The notes: generated by a model not told the origin, from the letters alone. Positions 44,297 to 53,945 are shown, numbered from the stretch's first letter. The stretch: 64,000 bases of DNA from SZUA-318 sp964412015 (GCA_964412015.1 CAYPMO010000002.1:162862-226861); one strand, 5' to 3'. Program-made: numbers and translations.

Positions 44297-47200
44297 TCAC
44301 CACCCCGGGGCCAATGAGAATCCCCAGTGCCAGCCCTTGTCGGGGCGCTGGAACGGGTAGGCGTAGTAGGCTTCGAGGACCATCACGCCCAGGAGGTTGA
44401 AGCGCGCCGAGATGCCCGTCGAGAACACCGGGATGCGCTGACCCGACCTCCGGCTGAGCTCGAACGTCGGGTGGTCGCCGGCGTCCCACGCGACGCCGCC
44501 GTCCGCGAACAGAACGAGCTCCGTCGGGAGGAACGGGAAATCGATAAGCCCGAACTGCTCCACCCCGATGAACGGCACCCGCATCTCGAGGTTCATCACG
44601 CCGATCCGCTGCCCCCAGAGGCGACCGAACACGGGACACGCCGAGAACCCCGTCTCCCGGCACTCCATCTCCGTGAAGCTCTCCCACGCATAACCGCGGA
44701 TCAGCGTCTCGTAACCGAGGAAGATCGGGTTGAGGATGCCGATCCCGTCTTCCTGGTCACCCTCCGACTCCGTGAGCCCGTAGCGACCGTAGTGCAGCCC
44801 TCTCATCCCGAACGTGAGGAGCTTCGTCGGGCTGAAGTACCGCCTCCAGTCGGCGATCACGGTCGTATAATCCGCCGTACCCCAGGTCCTCTCGACCTCG
44901 ATCCGGTAGCGTCCGCCCCGGACCGGACTCACGAAGCCGAAGAATGCGTTGTCCCCGACGAGCGCGACGGACGTCTGGAGCTGGTTGAGCGGGTCCGGAC
45001 GCCGGTCGGGGAGGCTCTCGCGCTCGAAGTCCACGAAGTAGGTCCCGGTCGCGTCGTAGTAGTACTTGTCCCGCTCGAGGTCGTAGCTGAAGCGCGTGAC
45101 GCCTGCGGAGAACTCCACGCGTTGCGTGGAGGTGAAGGGGTACGCCACCTGCCCCATGGCCGACGAGACGAACACCCGGAATCGGTAGAGCCCCAGGAAC
45201 GGGCCTTTGTCGTCCTCGTCGATGTCGTAGTAGCCCATCATGTACGGGATGCGCCCCACGCCCATGGCCCAGTTCCAGCGGTTCTGGAGGTTCGTGTAGA
45301 AGACCTGGCCACCGATGTCCTTGAACGTGCCCTGCGCCTGCAGCGCGACGCCCAGGACCCGGTCGCCGAGCATGTCGCTGAAGAACGCGGAGGTTCCTCC
45401 TCCTACGTAGTTTCCGTAGCTGTCCACCCCGATGCCGATGGTGGGCTGGCCCAGGTAGTCCAGGCTCAGCTTCGATCGGTACTCCTCGGAGTCCTCGGCG
45501 GCGATCGCGCCCGGGGGCAGCAGGCCCGTCTCGTAGTCGGCGAGATACGTCTCGACCCGGCTGAACCGGTCCGGGTTGACGGGTGGAAGCTTCCGACCCG
45601 GCTGGGTCTCGGCCCGGTCCACGCGCGCCACGGTCTCCCCGACGTCCTCGTCGAGGGCGAGGATATGGAACTCGAGCGAGTCGAACACGGAGAACACGAT
45701 GCGCCCGGTCTGCGAGGCCACGCTCATCGCGGGGGATGAATACGTGATTCCGCTGACGCCCGTGGTGACCCGGGTCAGCCGCCGGACATCACCGCTCCCG
45801 AGGTCCAGGCCGTAGACGTCGCTGAAGCCGTCCTGATCGGAGACGAAGTACAGGGTCCGGCCGTCCGGCGCGTACTGTGGGTTGATGTGCTTGACGTTCC
45901 CGAAGACGGGCAACGCCTGCACCTGGAGCGACGCGACGTCGAGCAGCGCGAGCTGGAACTGGCTATAGGACAGCTTCGCGAAATCCGTCTCGGGAGCGCG
46001 GTCGGAGACGAACGCGATCGTGCGCCCGTCGGGAGACCACGTGGGCTGGAGGTCCGCGTGCTTGTCATCGGTGAGCTGGGTGATCCGGCCGGACTCGACG
46101 TTGTACAGCCACAGGTCGGTGATGCCGCCCACCTGACCCGAGAACACGATCTGGCGCCCGTCCGGTGACCAGGCCGGGTTGTTCACGGCCCCGATGCCGG
46201 GGAAGTCGATGACGCGCTCGTGCCTCCCGCTCTCCACGTCGATGAGCACCATCTCGTTGTCGCCACCCGCCGTCACGACGAACGCGAACCACCGCCCGTC
46301 GGGCGACCAGGTGCCCGAGGAGTCTACGTATCTGAGCGCCTCCACGTGCGGATCCGAGTTGGCGCTCATGAGCTTCCGAAGCACCTTCCCGGTCGCGGCA
46401 TCCGCGAGGTAGACGTCGACCGTGAAGAGGTCCTTCTCGGACAGGAACGCCACGTACCGTCCGTCCGGACTAATGGAAGGCGCCACGTTCTGGCTCCCGG
46501 CACCGGTGGACGGCGCCAGCAGGAGCTTGCCGGCTTCGTCGGGTGCCTGCCGGCCCTCCATGAGCGGCAGATAGGCCCTGGCGATCTCCTCCTTCCAGCG
46601 GATCGAGAGCGTGTCCGGATGCACGCCGAGAACCTGGCCGATCGCCCCCTCCACGCCGACCTGGAGCGAGCGGCGGTAGATCTGCACCACCGCGTCGTCC
46701 CCGTACGTGCCCCCGAGGTAGGCCATGAGCGCCTGACCGAACCGGTAGGGGAAAAACCGCGCCTCCTCGTCGGTCATCTGTCGTATCGTGGGCAGCTCGT
46801 CACGGCCGATGGCGTCGCGGATCCACATCGCGGTGTGCGGATCGTCACGGCCGAGCGACAGGTACTCGGCCATGCCCTCGATCAGCCACAGGGGCAGCAT
46901 CATGAGCCCCTGGATACCCGTGGCGCGGCGGGACTGCGCGATGTTGTACTGGAACGCGTGCACGAGTTCGTGACCCACGACGTGGTCCGTATCCCAGTAC
47001 GACACCGCCAGGGGAAGGATGACCCGATTCTTCAGCGACTCGGTGACACCGCCCGTGCCCTCGCCGATGAACCCGGAGAGCGTGTTCGTCTGTTGAAAGT
47101 CCGGGTGATCGGCGTAGAGGATGATGGGCTTGGCCGCCTCGAACTCGTGCTGGAAGGCTCGCGCGTGGCGCTCGTACCATCGCTCGCCCATGCGCGCCAC

Positions 47201-47410
47201 GTCCTGGGCGGCCTCCTCCTCCTCCGGGTAGTAGTGGAAGTCGAAATGAGGCGCCTTGAGCACCCGGAAGTCGAAGTCGTCGTATTGGACCTTGTTGCGC
47301 CCGAAGTACTGCGCCGTTCCCGCCGACGGCATGCACAGGAACGCGATTCCGAACAACAGGGCGGCTGCCGCTGCCCGGCGACCCGCGCGTCCTTCGCGAA
47401 GGAGCTGCAT
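44297..47410 (-). CDS. Peptidase-TolB propeller-beta-barrel surface protein
   Basis: A 1037-residue exported protein with three parts. First, a zincin domain: VVGHELVHAFQY has His147-Glu148-x-x-His151, with a further Glu in LWLIEGMAEYLS (Glu178/Glu182). Second, a TolB-type WD40/PD40 propeller (about 320-640) with repeats such as WSPDGRQIVFSGQ and WSPDGRTIAFVSDRA. Third, a C-terminal outer-membrane barrel (FYTNLQNRWNWAMGVGRI, RIEVERTWGTADYTTV, ELVLFADGGVAWDAG) ending in LAPGW. The combination occurs in Gemmatimonadota and Bacteroidota 'basic secretory/PD40' proteins. The start giving MQLLREGRAGRR precedes the signal peptide. It may be a cell-surface protease. Confidence 0.87.
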   Translation of the reverse strand: MQLLREGRAGRRAAAAALLFGIAFLCMPSAGTAQYFGRNKVQYDDFDFRVLKAPHFDFHYYPEEEEAAQDVARMGERWYERHARAFQHEFEAAKPIILYADHPDFQQTNTLSGFIGEGTGGVTESLKNRVILPLAVSYWDTDHVVGHELVHAFQYNIAQSRRATGIQGLMMLPLWLIEGMAEYLSLGRDDPHTAMWIRDAIGRDELPTIRQMTDEEARFFPYRFGQALMAYLGGTYGDDAVVQIYRRSLQVGVEGAIGQVLGVHPDTLSIRWKEEIARAYLPLMEGRQAPDEAGKLLLAPSTGAGSQNVAPSISPDGRYVAFLSEKDLFTVDVYLADAATGKVLRKLMSANSDPHVEALRYVDSSGTWSPDGRWFAFVVTAGGDNEMVLIDVESGRHERVIDFPGIGAVNNPAWSPDGRQIVFSGQVGGITDLWLYNVESGRITQLTDDKHADLQPTWSPDGRTIAFVSDRAPETDFAKLSYSQFQLALLDVASLQVQALPVFGNVKHINPQYAPDGRTLYFVSDQDGFSDVYGLDLGSGDVRRLTRVTTGVSGITYSSPAMSVASQTGRIVFSVFDSLEFHILALDEDVGETVARVDRAETQPGRKLPPVNPDRFSRVETYLADYETGLLPPGAIAAEDSEEYRSKLSLDYLGQPTIGIGVDSYGNYVGGGTSAFFSDMLGDRVLGVALQAQGTFKDIGGQVFYTNLQNRWNWAMGVGRIPYMMGYYDIDEDDKGPFLGLYRFRVFVSSAMGQVAYPFTSTQRVEFSAGVTRFSYDLERDKYYYDATGTYFVDFERESLPDRRPDPLNQLQTSVALVGDNAFFGFVSPVRGGRYRIEVERTWGTADYTTVIADWRRYFSPTKLLTFGMRGLHYGRYGLTESEGDQEDGIGILNPIFLGYETLIRGYAWESFTEMECRETGFSACPVFGRLWGQRIGVMNLEMRVPFIGVEQFGLIDFPFLPTELVLFADGGVAWDAGDHPTFELSRRSGQRIPVFSTGISARFNLLGVMVLEAYYAYPFQRPDKGWHWGFSLAPGW

Positions 47411-47639
47411 GGTGCTCGTAGCCTCGATTGGTGACAGATCCCCGGAGTCTCGCTCCGGGCCCAACGCGTCGACCCACCCCATCCTCTATGGAGCCGCCCG
47501 AGACAACGCGCGTTAGCGGAAGCGCTGCCGGACCGATGGGAGTAACCCTGACGGCCCCTCGCCGTTCCGCCGCGTTGCCCGCCGCGGCCTCGGCCCCGAG
47601 ATTCCGGGGGCGTTACCTCGGCCCCGAAGAGCAAGAAGC

Positions 47640-47867
47640 TTGCCCGAACCACCCCCACCAGAAGTCCTTACGCCGACATGCGCGCGCTTCTTTCCCGCGA
47701 CGTTGTTTCCGCTTCCGGTCGCCGACGCCGGCGAGCGGCCGGCCGGGACCGCCGTTCTCGAGGTTCGGGAGCTTCCGACGCCCCCTCGCGAGGGCACCGG
47801 CGAGACCTTCCTGTCCCCCGTCGAGGACGGTGTGGACCCGAACCGGATCGGGGAGTCGACCTCGTGA
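47640..47867 (+). CDS. Possible small ORF overlapping the TlpA-like gene
   Basis: A TTG-started frame of 75 codons ending in the GTGA shared with the next gene's start. From codon ~25 on it shows coding-like third-position GC (GERPAGTAVLEVRELPTPP, VEDGVDPNRIGESTS), but I see no domain, and the ribosome-binding site is poor. The 229 bases before it hold no assignable feature except the promoter region of the divergent genes. It may be only the leader of the operon below. Confidence 0.3.
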   Translation: MPEPPPPEVLTPTCARFFPATLFPLPVADAGERPAGTAVLEVRELPTPPREGTGETFLSPVEDGVDPNRIGESTS

Positions 47868-48382
47868 GGCGCGTTTCCAGGACCGTCGCGAGCCGCCTTC
47901 CGTTCCTGATCGCCGCCGTCGGCGCCTGCAGCCCCGCGACGGATACGAGGCCGCTGGTCGGGTCGCCGGCGCCGCAGTACGGGGCGAGGAGCCTGGATGG
48001 AGACTCCGTCTCGCTCGCGGGCTTCCGCGGACGCGCCGTCTTGCTGAACTTCTGGGCCACGTGGTGCGCGCCGTGCCGACAGGAGACACCGTTCCTGCAA
48101 TCCCTCTACGCACGGTTCTCCTCGCGGGGCCTCGTGATCGTCGGTGTCTCCATGGACACGGATGAGGCCCGTGACCAGGTGCAGGAGTTCGTGCGCGAAT
48201 TCGGGGTCACCTATCCGGTGCTGGTGGACCCCGAGATGCGGGGCATGGAGACCTACAAGGTGATCGGCCTGCCTGCGAGCTTTCTCGTGGACTGGGACGG
48301 CATCCTGAGGTGGATGGGCATCGGACCGGTGGGAGAGACCGACCGGGGTTTCCTGAGAGCGCTGGAGACCGTTCTCGAATGA
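47864..48382 (+). CDS. TlpA/ResA-like thiol-disulfide oxidoreductase
   Basis: A 172-residue membrane-anchored or lipid-anchored thioredoxin. The GTG start (after GGGGAG) yields a signal/anchor VASRLPFLIAAVGACSP, with a lipobox-like VGAC. The redox motif is WCAPC (Cys68-Cys71 in NFWATWCAPCRQE), and the cis-Pro loop is GLPASFLVDWDG. It probably reduces disulfides for cytochrome c maturation or acts as a peroxiredoxin partner. It overlaps rfaE1 (ATGA), so it begins a short operon. Confidence 0.87.
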   Translation: MRRVSRTVASRLPFLIAAVGACSPATDTRPLVGSPAPQYGARSLDGDSVSLAGFRGRAVLLNFWATWCAPCRQETPFLQSLYARFSSRGLVIVGVSMDTDEARDQVQEFVREFGVTYPVLVDPEMRGMETYKVIGLPASFLVDWDGILRWMGIGPVGETDRGFLRALETVLE

Positions 48383-49395
48383 GCGCGGCCCATGCCGTCG
48401 GCGACCTGACCCACGAGCGCGCGGCCGACCTTCTGGCCGCCGCGCGCGAGGCTCGCGTGCTCGTGGTCGGCGACGTGATGCTCGACCGCTACATCAGCGG
48501 GTCCGTGGAGCGCATCTCCCCAGAGGCGCCCGTACCGGTGGTACGGGTGGAGGAGGAGTCGTCCGCGGCCGGCGGAGCCGCCAACGTCGCGGCGAACGTC
48601 GCCGCCGTCGGGGCCACCTGCCGCATCGTCGGTTACGTCGGGCGGGACGCGGAAGGGGATCTCCTGAGGGAGCGCCTCGCGGTTCTACGCATCGACACCG
48701 AAGGGCTCCTCTCGAGCGAGGAGCGCCCCACGACCGTGAAGACCCGGATCCTCGCCAGGCGCCAGCAGGTCGCGCGCGTGGACCACGAATCCGACGCGGA
48801 CCTTTCGGCGGACCACGCGGCGGCCGTGGCCGAAGTCCTCGCGTCGCTCGCCTCGGAGGCCGACGTCCTGGTCGCCGCGGACTACGACAAGGGCGTGCTC
48901 GCGCCCACTGTCGTCCGTGCCTTCCTCGACGCCGGAAGGCGCACCGGCATCCCGACCGTCGTAGACCCCAAGCGGCGCAACTTCTTCGCCTATCCGGGCG
49001 TAACGGTCTTCAAGCCGAACGCCAAGGAGCTCTCGGACGCCACCGGCGAGACCGTCCGAGCGGACGATCCCGCCTGGATGGACGCCAACCGGAGGCGCCT
49101 GGGCTGCCTCAACCTGCTTCTCACGGTCGGCGAGCGGGGAATGGTCCTGCGACGCGAGCACGGATTGGTCAGGATCCCGGCCGCGGCCCGCTCCGTCTTC
49201 GACGTCTCCGGAGCGGGCGACACCGTCACGGCGGTCGTCGCCGTGAGCCTCGCGGCGGGCGCCGGCCCGGAGGAGGCCGCGCTCCTGGCTACGCACGCCG
49301 CGGCCGTCGAGGTGGGTAAGGTCGGCGTCGCCACGGTGTCCTCCGACGAGATCCTCGAGCACGTGCGTGCCCACCGGGAAGTCAGACCGACATGA
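48379..49395 (+). CDS. rfaE1: D-glycero-beta-D-manno-heptose-7-phosphate kinase
   Basis: A 338-residue PfkB-type sugar kinase, the kinase half of the HldE/RfaE pair. Motifs: VLVVGDVMLDRYISGSVERI, SPEAPVPVVRVEEES, GGAANVAANVAAVG, and the catalytic DVSGAGDTV near residue 278. In bacteria with the split form, RfaE1 makes heptose 1,7-bisphosphate, and the nucleotidyltransferase RfaE2 is separate, as here at 56744. LPS inner-core heptose synthesis is therefore expected. The start overlaps the TlpA-like stop. Confidence 0.9.
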   Translation: MSAAHAVGDLTHERAADLLAAAREARVLVVGDVMLDRYISGSVERISPEAPVPVVRVEEESSAAGGAANVAANVAAVGATCRIVGYVGRDAEGDLLRERLAVLRIDTEGLLSSEERPTTVKTRILARRQQVARVDHESDADLSADHAAAVAEVLASLASEADVLVAADYDKGVLAPTVVRAFLDAGRRTGIPTVVDPKRRNFFAYPGVTVFKPNAKELSDATGETVRADDPAWMDANRRRLGCLNLLLTVGERGMVLRREHGLVRIPAAARSVFDVSGAGDTVTAVVAVSLAAGAGPEEAALLATHAAAVEVGKVGVATVSSDEILEHVRAHREVRPT

Positions 49396-49480
49396 CCGTC
49401 CGCACCCGGAGCAACGACCCACCCTCCATCCCGACCCACACCCTCACCATCCCTCCGCCCGACCGGGCCAGGAGTGAACC

Positions 49481-49870
49481 ATGAGCTCTCTCGAAATCGT
49501 TCAGACCCCCCACGCGCCGGCCGCCATCGGCCCCTACTCGCAGGCGATCGTGTCCGACGGCTGGGTCTTCTGCTCGGGGCAGATCCCGCTCGATCCGGCC
49601 ACCATGGAGCTCGTCGCGGGCGACGTGGCGGCCCAGACGGACCGTGTGCTGACGAACCTCCGGGCGGTGCTCGAGGCCGCGGGCGCCTCCCTCCAGACGG
49701 TCGTGAAGACCACGGTCTTCCTCTCCGACATGGCGTTCTTCGGCGCCATGAACGAGGTGTACGCCCGTCACTTCGGGGATCACCGTCCCGCACGCGCGGC
49801 CGTGGCGGTCCGCACGCTGCCGAAGAACGTGGACGTGGAGATCGAGTGCGTGGCGAGAGTCCAGGGCTGA
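49481..49870 (+). CDS. ridA: RidA family deaminase
   Basis: A 129-residue YjgF/RidA protein; AGGAG precedes the ATG. Landmarks: HAPAAIGPYSQAIVSDGWVF, CSGQIPLDPAT, VLTNLRAVLEAAGASLQTVV, KTTVFLSDMAFFGAMNEVY, and the arginine in RPARAAVAV. It hydrolyses reactive enamine/imine intermediates such as 2-aminoacrylate. It is 85 bases after rfaE1, probably on its own transcript. Confidence 0.93.
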   Translation: MSSLEIVQTPHAPAAIGPYSQAIVSDGWVFCSGQIPLDPATMELVAGDVAAQTDRVLTNLRAVLEAAGASLQTVVKTTVFLSDMAFFGAMNEVYARHFGDHRPARAAVAVRTLPKNVDVEIECVARVQG

Positions 49871-50002
49871 ACCAGCTTCGGCGCACGTCGAGGTGACCGG
49901 GACGAGTCGGTCGCTTGCGTCCGGCCTGCTTCCTTCCTACGCTGCCGCCTCGGATCGATGCCCCGGCGCGGAGTCCTCCACCCTTCCAGACAGGTACATC
50001 CC

Positions 50003-53000
50003 ATGAGCACGACCGTCCGACCTCTGGCCGCGGCGGCGCTCACGCTGGCGTTGATCGTCCAGATCGCGCCCGCGAACGCTGCTGCGCAGCAGTACGACCC
50101 GTCCCTCTACGGTTCGCTTCAATGGAACAACACGAGCATCCTGAGGGGTGGGCGCTCGACCGCGGTGGCGGGAAGCCCATCCCGCCCCAACGAGTACTAC
50201 TTCGGCGCCACGGGCGGCGGCCTCTGGAAGACGACGGACGGTGGCCAGAACTGGCGGCCCGTCACGGACGGCAAGATCAACAGCTCGTCCGTGGGAGCGG
50301 TCGCCGTCTGTGAGGCCAACCCGGACGTGGTCTATCTCGGCATGGGAGAGACGCAGCTCCGCGGCAACATCATGCAAGGGGACGGCGTCTACCGGTCCAC
50401 GGACGCGGGCACGACCTGGGAGCATCTCGGCCTGGCCGAGACCCAGAGCATCGCGAGGATCCGCATCCACCCCACGAACTGTGACGTGGCCTGGGTGGCG
50501 GCGCTCGGCGTCCACTCGATGCCGAACCCCGAGCGGGGTGTGTTCAAGACCACGGACGGAGGCGCCACCTGGAGGAAGGTGCTGTTCAAGAGCGACGGCG
50601 CGGGCGCCGTGGACCTCGCGCTCGACCCGAACAACCCCGACGTGATGTACGCGGCCGTCTGGGAGGCGTGGCGCAAGAGCTGGGGGATGTCGTCGGGGGG
50701 TGAGGATTCCGGCATCTGGAAGTCCGTGGACGGCGGGGAGACCTGGCGAGACATCACGGGCACGCTGGGCCTGGAGCCGGCGACTCCGATCGGCAAGATC
50801 GGGCTCGCCGTCTCCGGAGCGAACTCCAACCGCGTCTGGGCCCTCGTGGAACACGAGCCCTCGGGCGGCGTGTATCGCTCCGACGACGACGGCCGCACCT
50901 GGGAGCACGTGAATGACGAACGGAAGCTCCGCCAGCGTGCGTTCTACTACACGCGGATCTACGCCGACCCCAAGGACGAGAACGTCGTCTACGCGCTCAA
51001 CACGGGCTTCTACAAGTCCACCGACGGCGGCAAGACGTTCCCCACGCAGTTCCGTGTGCCCCACGGCGACAACCACGACCTGTGGATCGCCAACAACGAT
51101 CCCATGCGCATGGTCAACGGGAACGACGGTGGCGGGAACGTATCCGTGAACGGGGGCCAGACCTGGACGGACCAGGACTACGCCACGTCCCAGTTCTACC
51201 GCGTGATCACCACCGCGCACGAGCCCTACCACATCTGCGGCGCTCAGCAGGACAACTCCACCGCGTGCATGCCGTCCTCGGGCTGGGACCATCTCTCCGC
51301 CCAGGCGGGAGGTCCGTACTTCTACGACGTGGGTGGGTGCGAGAGCGGCTACATCGCGCCCGACCCGCGCAACCCCAACGTGTTCTTCGCCGGATGCTAC
51401 GGCGGGTCGCTGTCGCGCTACGACCACGCGACGGGGGAGCAGCGCGCGGTGAACGTCTGGCCCGAGAACCCGATGGGCTGGTCCTCGAAGGATATCCGCG
51501 AGCGCGTACAGTGGACCTTCCCCATCGTGTTCGACCGCCACGGCCAGGGGATTCTGTACACGGGAACGCACAAGGTCTGGCGCACCCGCAACGAGGGGCA
51601 GAGCTGGGACGAGATCTCCGGGGACCTCAGCCGTCACGACCCGATGACGATGGGGGCGTCGGGTGGGCCCATCACGAAGGACCAGACCGGCGTCGAGACG
51701 TACGCCCTCGTCTTCGCGATCGAGCCGTCGTTCACCGAAGCGGACGTGGTCTGGGCGGGTTCGGACGACGGCTACGTGCACGTGACGCGGAACGCCCTGG
51801 CCGCGCATCCCACCTGGGAGAACGTGACTCCCCCGGACGCACCCGACTTCGTGCGCATCAACACGATCGCCTCGTCGCCCCACACGCCCGGAAAGGCGTA
51901 CGTGGCCGGGATCCGCTACCTCGTGGACAACGACCGGAGCCCCTACATCTGGAAGACCGCCGATTACGGGACGACGTGGACGAAGATCGTCACCGGCATC
52001 CCGCCCGACGACTTCGTCCGCGCGGTGCGGGAGGATCCCGTCCGTCCCGGGCTCCTGTACGCTACCTCGGAGACGACCGTGTACGTGTCGTGGGACGACG
52101 GGGCGCATTGGCAGTCCCTGGCGATGAACCTCCCCAACACCCAGGTCTCCGACGTCGTGGTCGAGGATCACGACCTGGTGATCTCCACCCACGGCCGCGG
52201 CTTCTGGGTCATGCGGAACATCGACCTGCTCCGCCAGCTCACCCCGGAGGTGGCGGCCGCGGACTTCTGGCTCTTCGACCCCAAGGATCCCGTGAGGGGG
52301 TTCGACAACACGGTCGAGATCCAGTACCACCTCAAGGAGAACGCCGAGCGCGTGACCATCGAGTTCCTCGATGCCCAGGGAGCGATCCTCGCGTCCTATG
52401 CTTCGCCCGAGAGCGAACAGGAACCCGCCGAGGCGAGTGGGGGCGGCCGGGCCGGAGGCGGATCCCAGACGGCCTCGAAGATGAAGGGGTCGAACGTCTT
52501 CCGGTGGGCCATGCGGACCGCCGGGTGGACGGACTTCGAGGGACGGATCTTCTGGGCGGCCAGCCCGACCGGGCCCGCCGTGCTCCCCGGCCGCTACCGG
52601 GTGCGCCTGACCGTGGACGGCGCGTCCCAGACGCGGGAGTTCGAGATCGGGATGAACCCGCGCGCGGCTGCCAACGGCGTCACGCTCGCGGATCTGCGGG
52701 CGCGCTACGATCTCTCCACACGGATCCGTGACCGGGTCAGCGAGGCCAACGAGGCCGTCCTGAAGATCCGCTCCGTCAAGGCCCAGGTGGACGACCGCCT
52801 GGGCAAGAGCGACCACGCCGAGCTGCACTCGCTCGGCGGCACGGTGAAGGACCGCCTGAGCGGAGTCGAGTCCCAGATCTACCAGGTGAAGAACCGGTCG
52901 AACCAGGATCCGCTCAACTACCCCATCATGCTCAACAACAAGCTCGCCGCGCTCCTCAACCTGGTGGAGGGTTCGGAGAACCGCCCGACGGACCAATCGT

Positions 53001-53146
53001 ACACGGTGTTCGACATGCTGTCGGGTCAGCTGGGCGCCGAGCTGGAGCGGATGGACCTCATCATCGCGGAGGACGTCGCGCGACTCGACGAGCTCCTCCG
53101 GCAGTTGGGTCTGGACCCGATCGACCTGGAGCGGCTCATCACGTAG
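50003..53146 (+). CDS. Secreted sortilin/BNR-repeat hydrolase-like protein
   Basis: A 1047-residue exported protein. The ATG at 50003 precedes a signal peptide (AALTLALIVQIAPANAAAQ). Many BNR/Asp-box-like blades (GLWKTTDGGQNWRPVTDGKI, GVYRSTDAGTTWEHLGL, GIWKSVDGGETWRDITG, VYVSWDDGAHWQSLAM) build two beta-propellers, as in VPS10/sortilin and bacterial 'glycosyl hydrolase' BNR proteins. The C-terminal third has a beta domain and a long helical segment (LRARYDLSTRIRDRVSEANE). Such proteins are abundant in Gemmatimonadota; a true glycosidase activity is not demonstrated. A truncated paralog is at 12663-12971. Confidence 0.88.
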   Translation: MSTTVRPLAAAALTLALIVQIAPANAAAQQYDPSLYGSLQWNNTSILRGGRSTAVAGSPSRPNEYYFGATGGGLWKTTDGGQNWRPVTDGKINSSSVGAVAVCEANPDVVYLGMGETQLRGNIMQGDGVYRSTDAGTTWEHLGLAETQSIARIRIHPTNCDVAWVAALGVHSMPNPERGVFKTTDGGATWRKVLFKSDGAGAVDLALDPNNPDVMYAAVWEAWRKSWGMSSGGEDSGIWKSVDGGETWRDITGTLGLEPATPIGKIGLAVSGANSNRVWALVEHEPSGGVYRSDDDGRTWEHVNDERKLRQRAFYYTRIYADPKDENVVYALNTGFYKSTDGGKTFPTQFRVPHGDNHDLWIANNDPMRMVNGNDGGGNVSVNGGQTWTDQDYATSQFYRVITTAHEPYHICGAQQDNSTACMPSSGWDHLSAQAGGPYFYDVGGCESGYIAPDPRNPNVFFAGCYGGSLSRYDHATGEQRAVNVWPENPMGWSSKDIRERVQWTFPIVFDRHGQGILYTGTHKVWRTRNEGQSWDEISGDLSRHDPMTMGASGGPITKDQTGVETYALVFAIEPSFTEADVVWAGSDDGYVHVTRNALAAHPTWENVTPPDAPDFVRINTIASSPHTPGKAYVAGIRYLVDNDRSPYIWKTADYGTTWTKIVTGIPPDDFVRAVREDPVRPGLLYATSETTVYVSWDDGAHWQSLAMNLPNTQVSDVVVEDHDLVISTHGRGFWVMRNIDLLRQLTPEVAAADFWLFDPKDPVRGFDNTVEIQYHLKENAERVTIEFLDAQGAILASYASPESEQEPAEASGGGRAGGGSQTASKMKGSNVFRWAMRTAGWTDFEGRIFWAASPTGPAVLPGRYRVRLTVDGASQTREFEIGMNPRAAANGVTLADLRARYDLSTRIRDRVSEANEAVLKIRSVKAQVDDRLGKSDHAELHSLGGTVKDRLSGVESQIYQVKNRSNQDPLNYPIMLNNKLAALLNLVEGSENRPTDQSYTVFDMLSGQLGAELERMDLIIAEDVARLDELLRQLGLDPIDLERLIT

Positions 53147-53173
53147 GAGGCTCGCGGCGCAGGATCCGCGCTC

Positions 53174-53205
53174 ACGGGGCGGCGTCCGAGAGGGCGTCGC
53201 CCCGT
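53174..53205 (+). terminator. Terminator after the BNR-repeat gene
   Basis: Arms ACGGGGCGGCG and CGTCGCCCCGT form an 11 bp stem with one G-T pair around a 10-base loop, 27 bases after the stop codon. Confidence 0.6.
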
Positions 53206-53269
53206 CGCGCAGTTGCCTCGCCATGGAGGTTTCGGCAACGTTCGGCTGCCCTCCTTCAAGGTCACGGCT

Positions 53270-53677
53270 ATGGCCAAAGTCCCACATCGATCCACACCCA
53301 CCGGGCGACGCCTCCGCGTTACGATGCTGCTCGCCATCGGGTGGGGCCTGTCCGCGTGCGCACACACCAGCAGGAACCCGTTCGCCCCGGCAGGCACGCG
53401 CGAGACTCAGCTCTACCTCTACGTGGAGAATCGGGGCTTCAACGACGTCCGGCTCTATACGCTGTCCTCGCACGGAACCCGGTCGGTGGGGGTGGTGGAG
53501 GGAAACACCCAGCGGCGCCTCGCCGTGGACTGGCGGCAGCTCGAGCAGATCAGCTTCCGCATCGAGGTCTTGGCGGGCAGGTCGTACACGACGCCGGCGA
53601 TCGCGGCGTCACCCGGGGACCAGGTGGAGATGATCATCCCGTCCGACCCCAGCAACACGTACGTCCGATTGCGCTAG
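53270..53677 (+). CDS. Small lipoprotein of unknown function
   Basis: A 135-residue protein, MAKVPHRST then a signal segment VTMLLAIGWGLSACAH with lipobox LSAC. The mature part (QLYLYVENRGFNDVRLYTLS, TQRRLAVDWRQLEQISFRI, AIAASPGDQVEMIIPSD) looks like a small beta-sandwich. Family unknown. It lies between the BNR-gene terminator and selC. An upstream frame start at 53213 is possible but lacks a ribosome-binding site. Confidence 0.7.
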   Translation: MAKVPHRSTPTGRRLRVTMLLAIGWGLSACAHTSRNPFAPAGTRETQLYLYVENRGFNDVRLYTLSSHGTRSVGVVEGNTQRRLAVDWRQLEQISFRIEVLAGRSYTTPAIAASPGDQVEMIIPSDPSNTYVRLR

Positions 53678-53804
53678 CGGGTCGCTCCGCCGGGACGGCC
53701 GCCGCTTCTCCGCCTCCATGGGGAGCGTCGAAGTCCGCGTGGCAGCGCCGTCCCTGACGGCGAGCGCGCTTGACGCTGCCGCCATCCAGGAGGAGCTTCG
53801 GCCT

Positions 53805-53898
53805 GGGGGCGGAAGGGGCCTGGTGGTCCCGGCGGTCTTCAAAACCGTGCGGCCCGGCCAACACCCGGGCCGGTGGGTTCGATTCCCACACGTTCCCG
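53805..53898 (+). tRNA. selC: Selenocysteine tRNA (anticodon TCA)
   Basis: A 94-nt tRNA-Sec without encoded CCA. An 8-base 5' acceptor GGGGGCGG (53805-53812) pairs with ACGTTCCC (53890-53897) apart from one G/A end and two G-U pairs. The D stem is 6 bp, GGGGCC/GGTCCC, with a 4-base TGGT loop, a tRNA-Sec trait. The anticodon loop CTTCAAA has TCA at 53839-53841 between CGGT and ACCG. A long variable arm, CGGCCCGG/CCGGGCCG, and T-arm GTGGG-TTCGATT-CCCAC follow. It decodes UGA as Sec, so selA, selB and selD and selenoproteins should exist outside this window. Confidence 0.9.
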
Positions 53899-53945
53899 TC
53901 GGAGCCTGCGGGATCCGCCGACGCCGCCCGGCATGACGACGCCCG

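Noticed and set aside
49937..53473. 1178-codon minus-strand frame opposite the BNR-repeat gene
   Set aside because: Antisense shadow; the plus strand carries the signal peptide and the propeller repeats.
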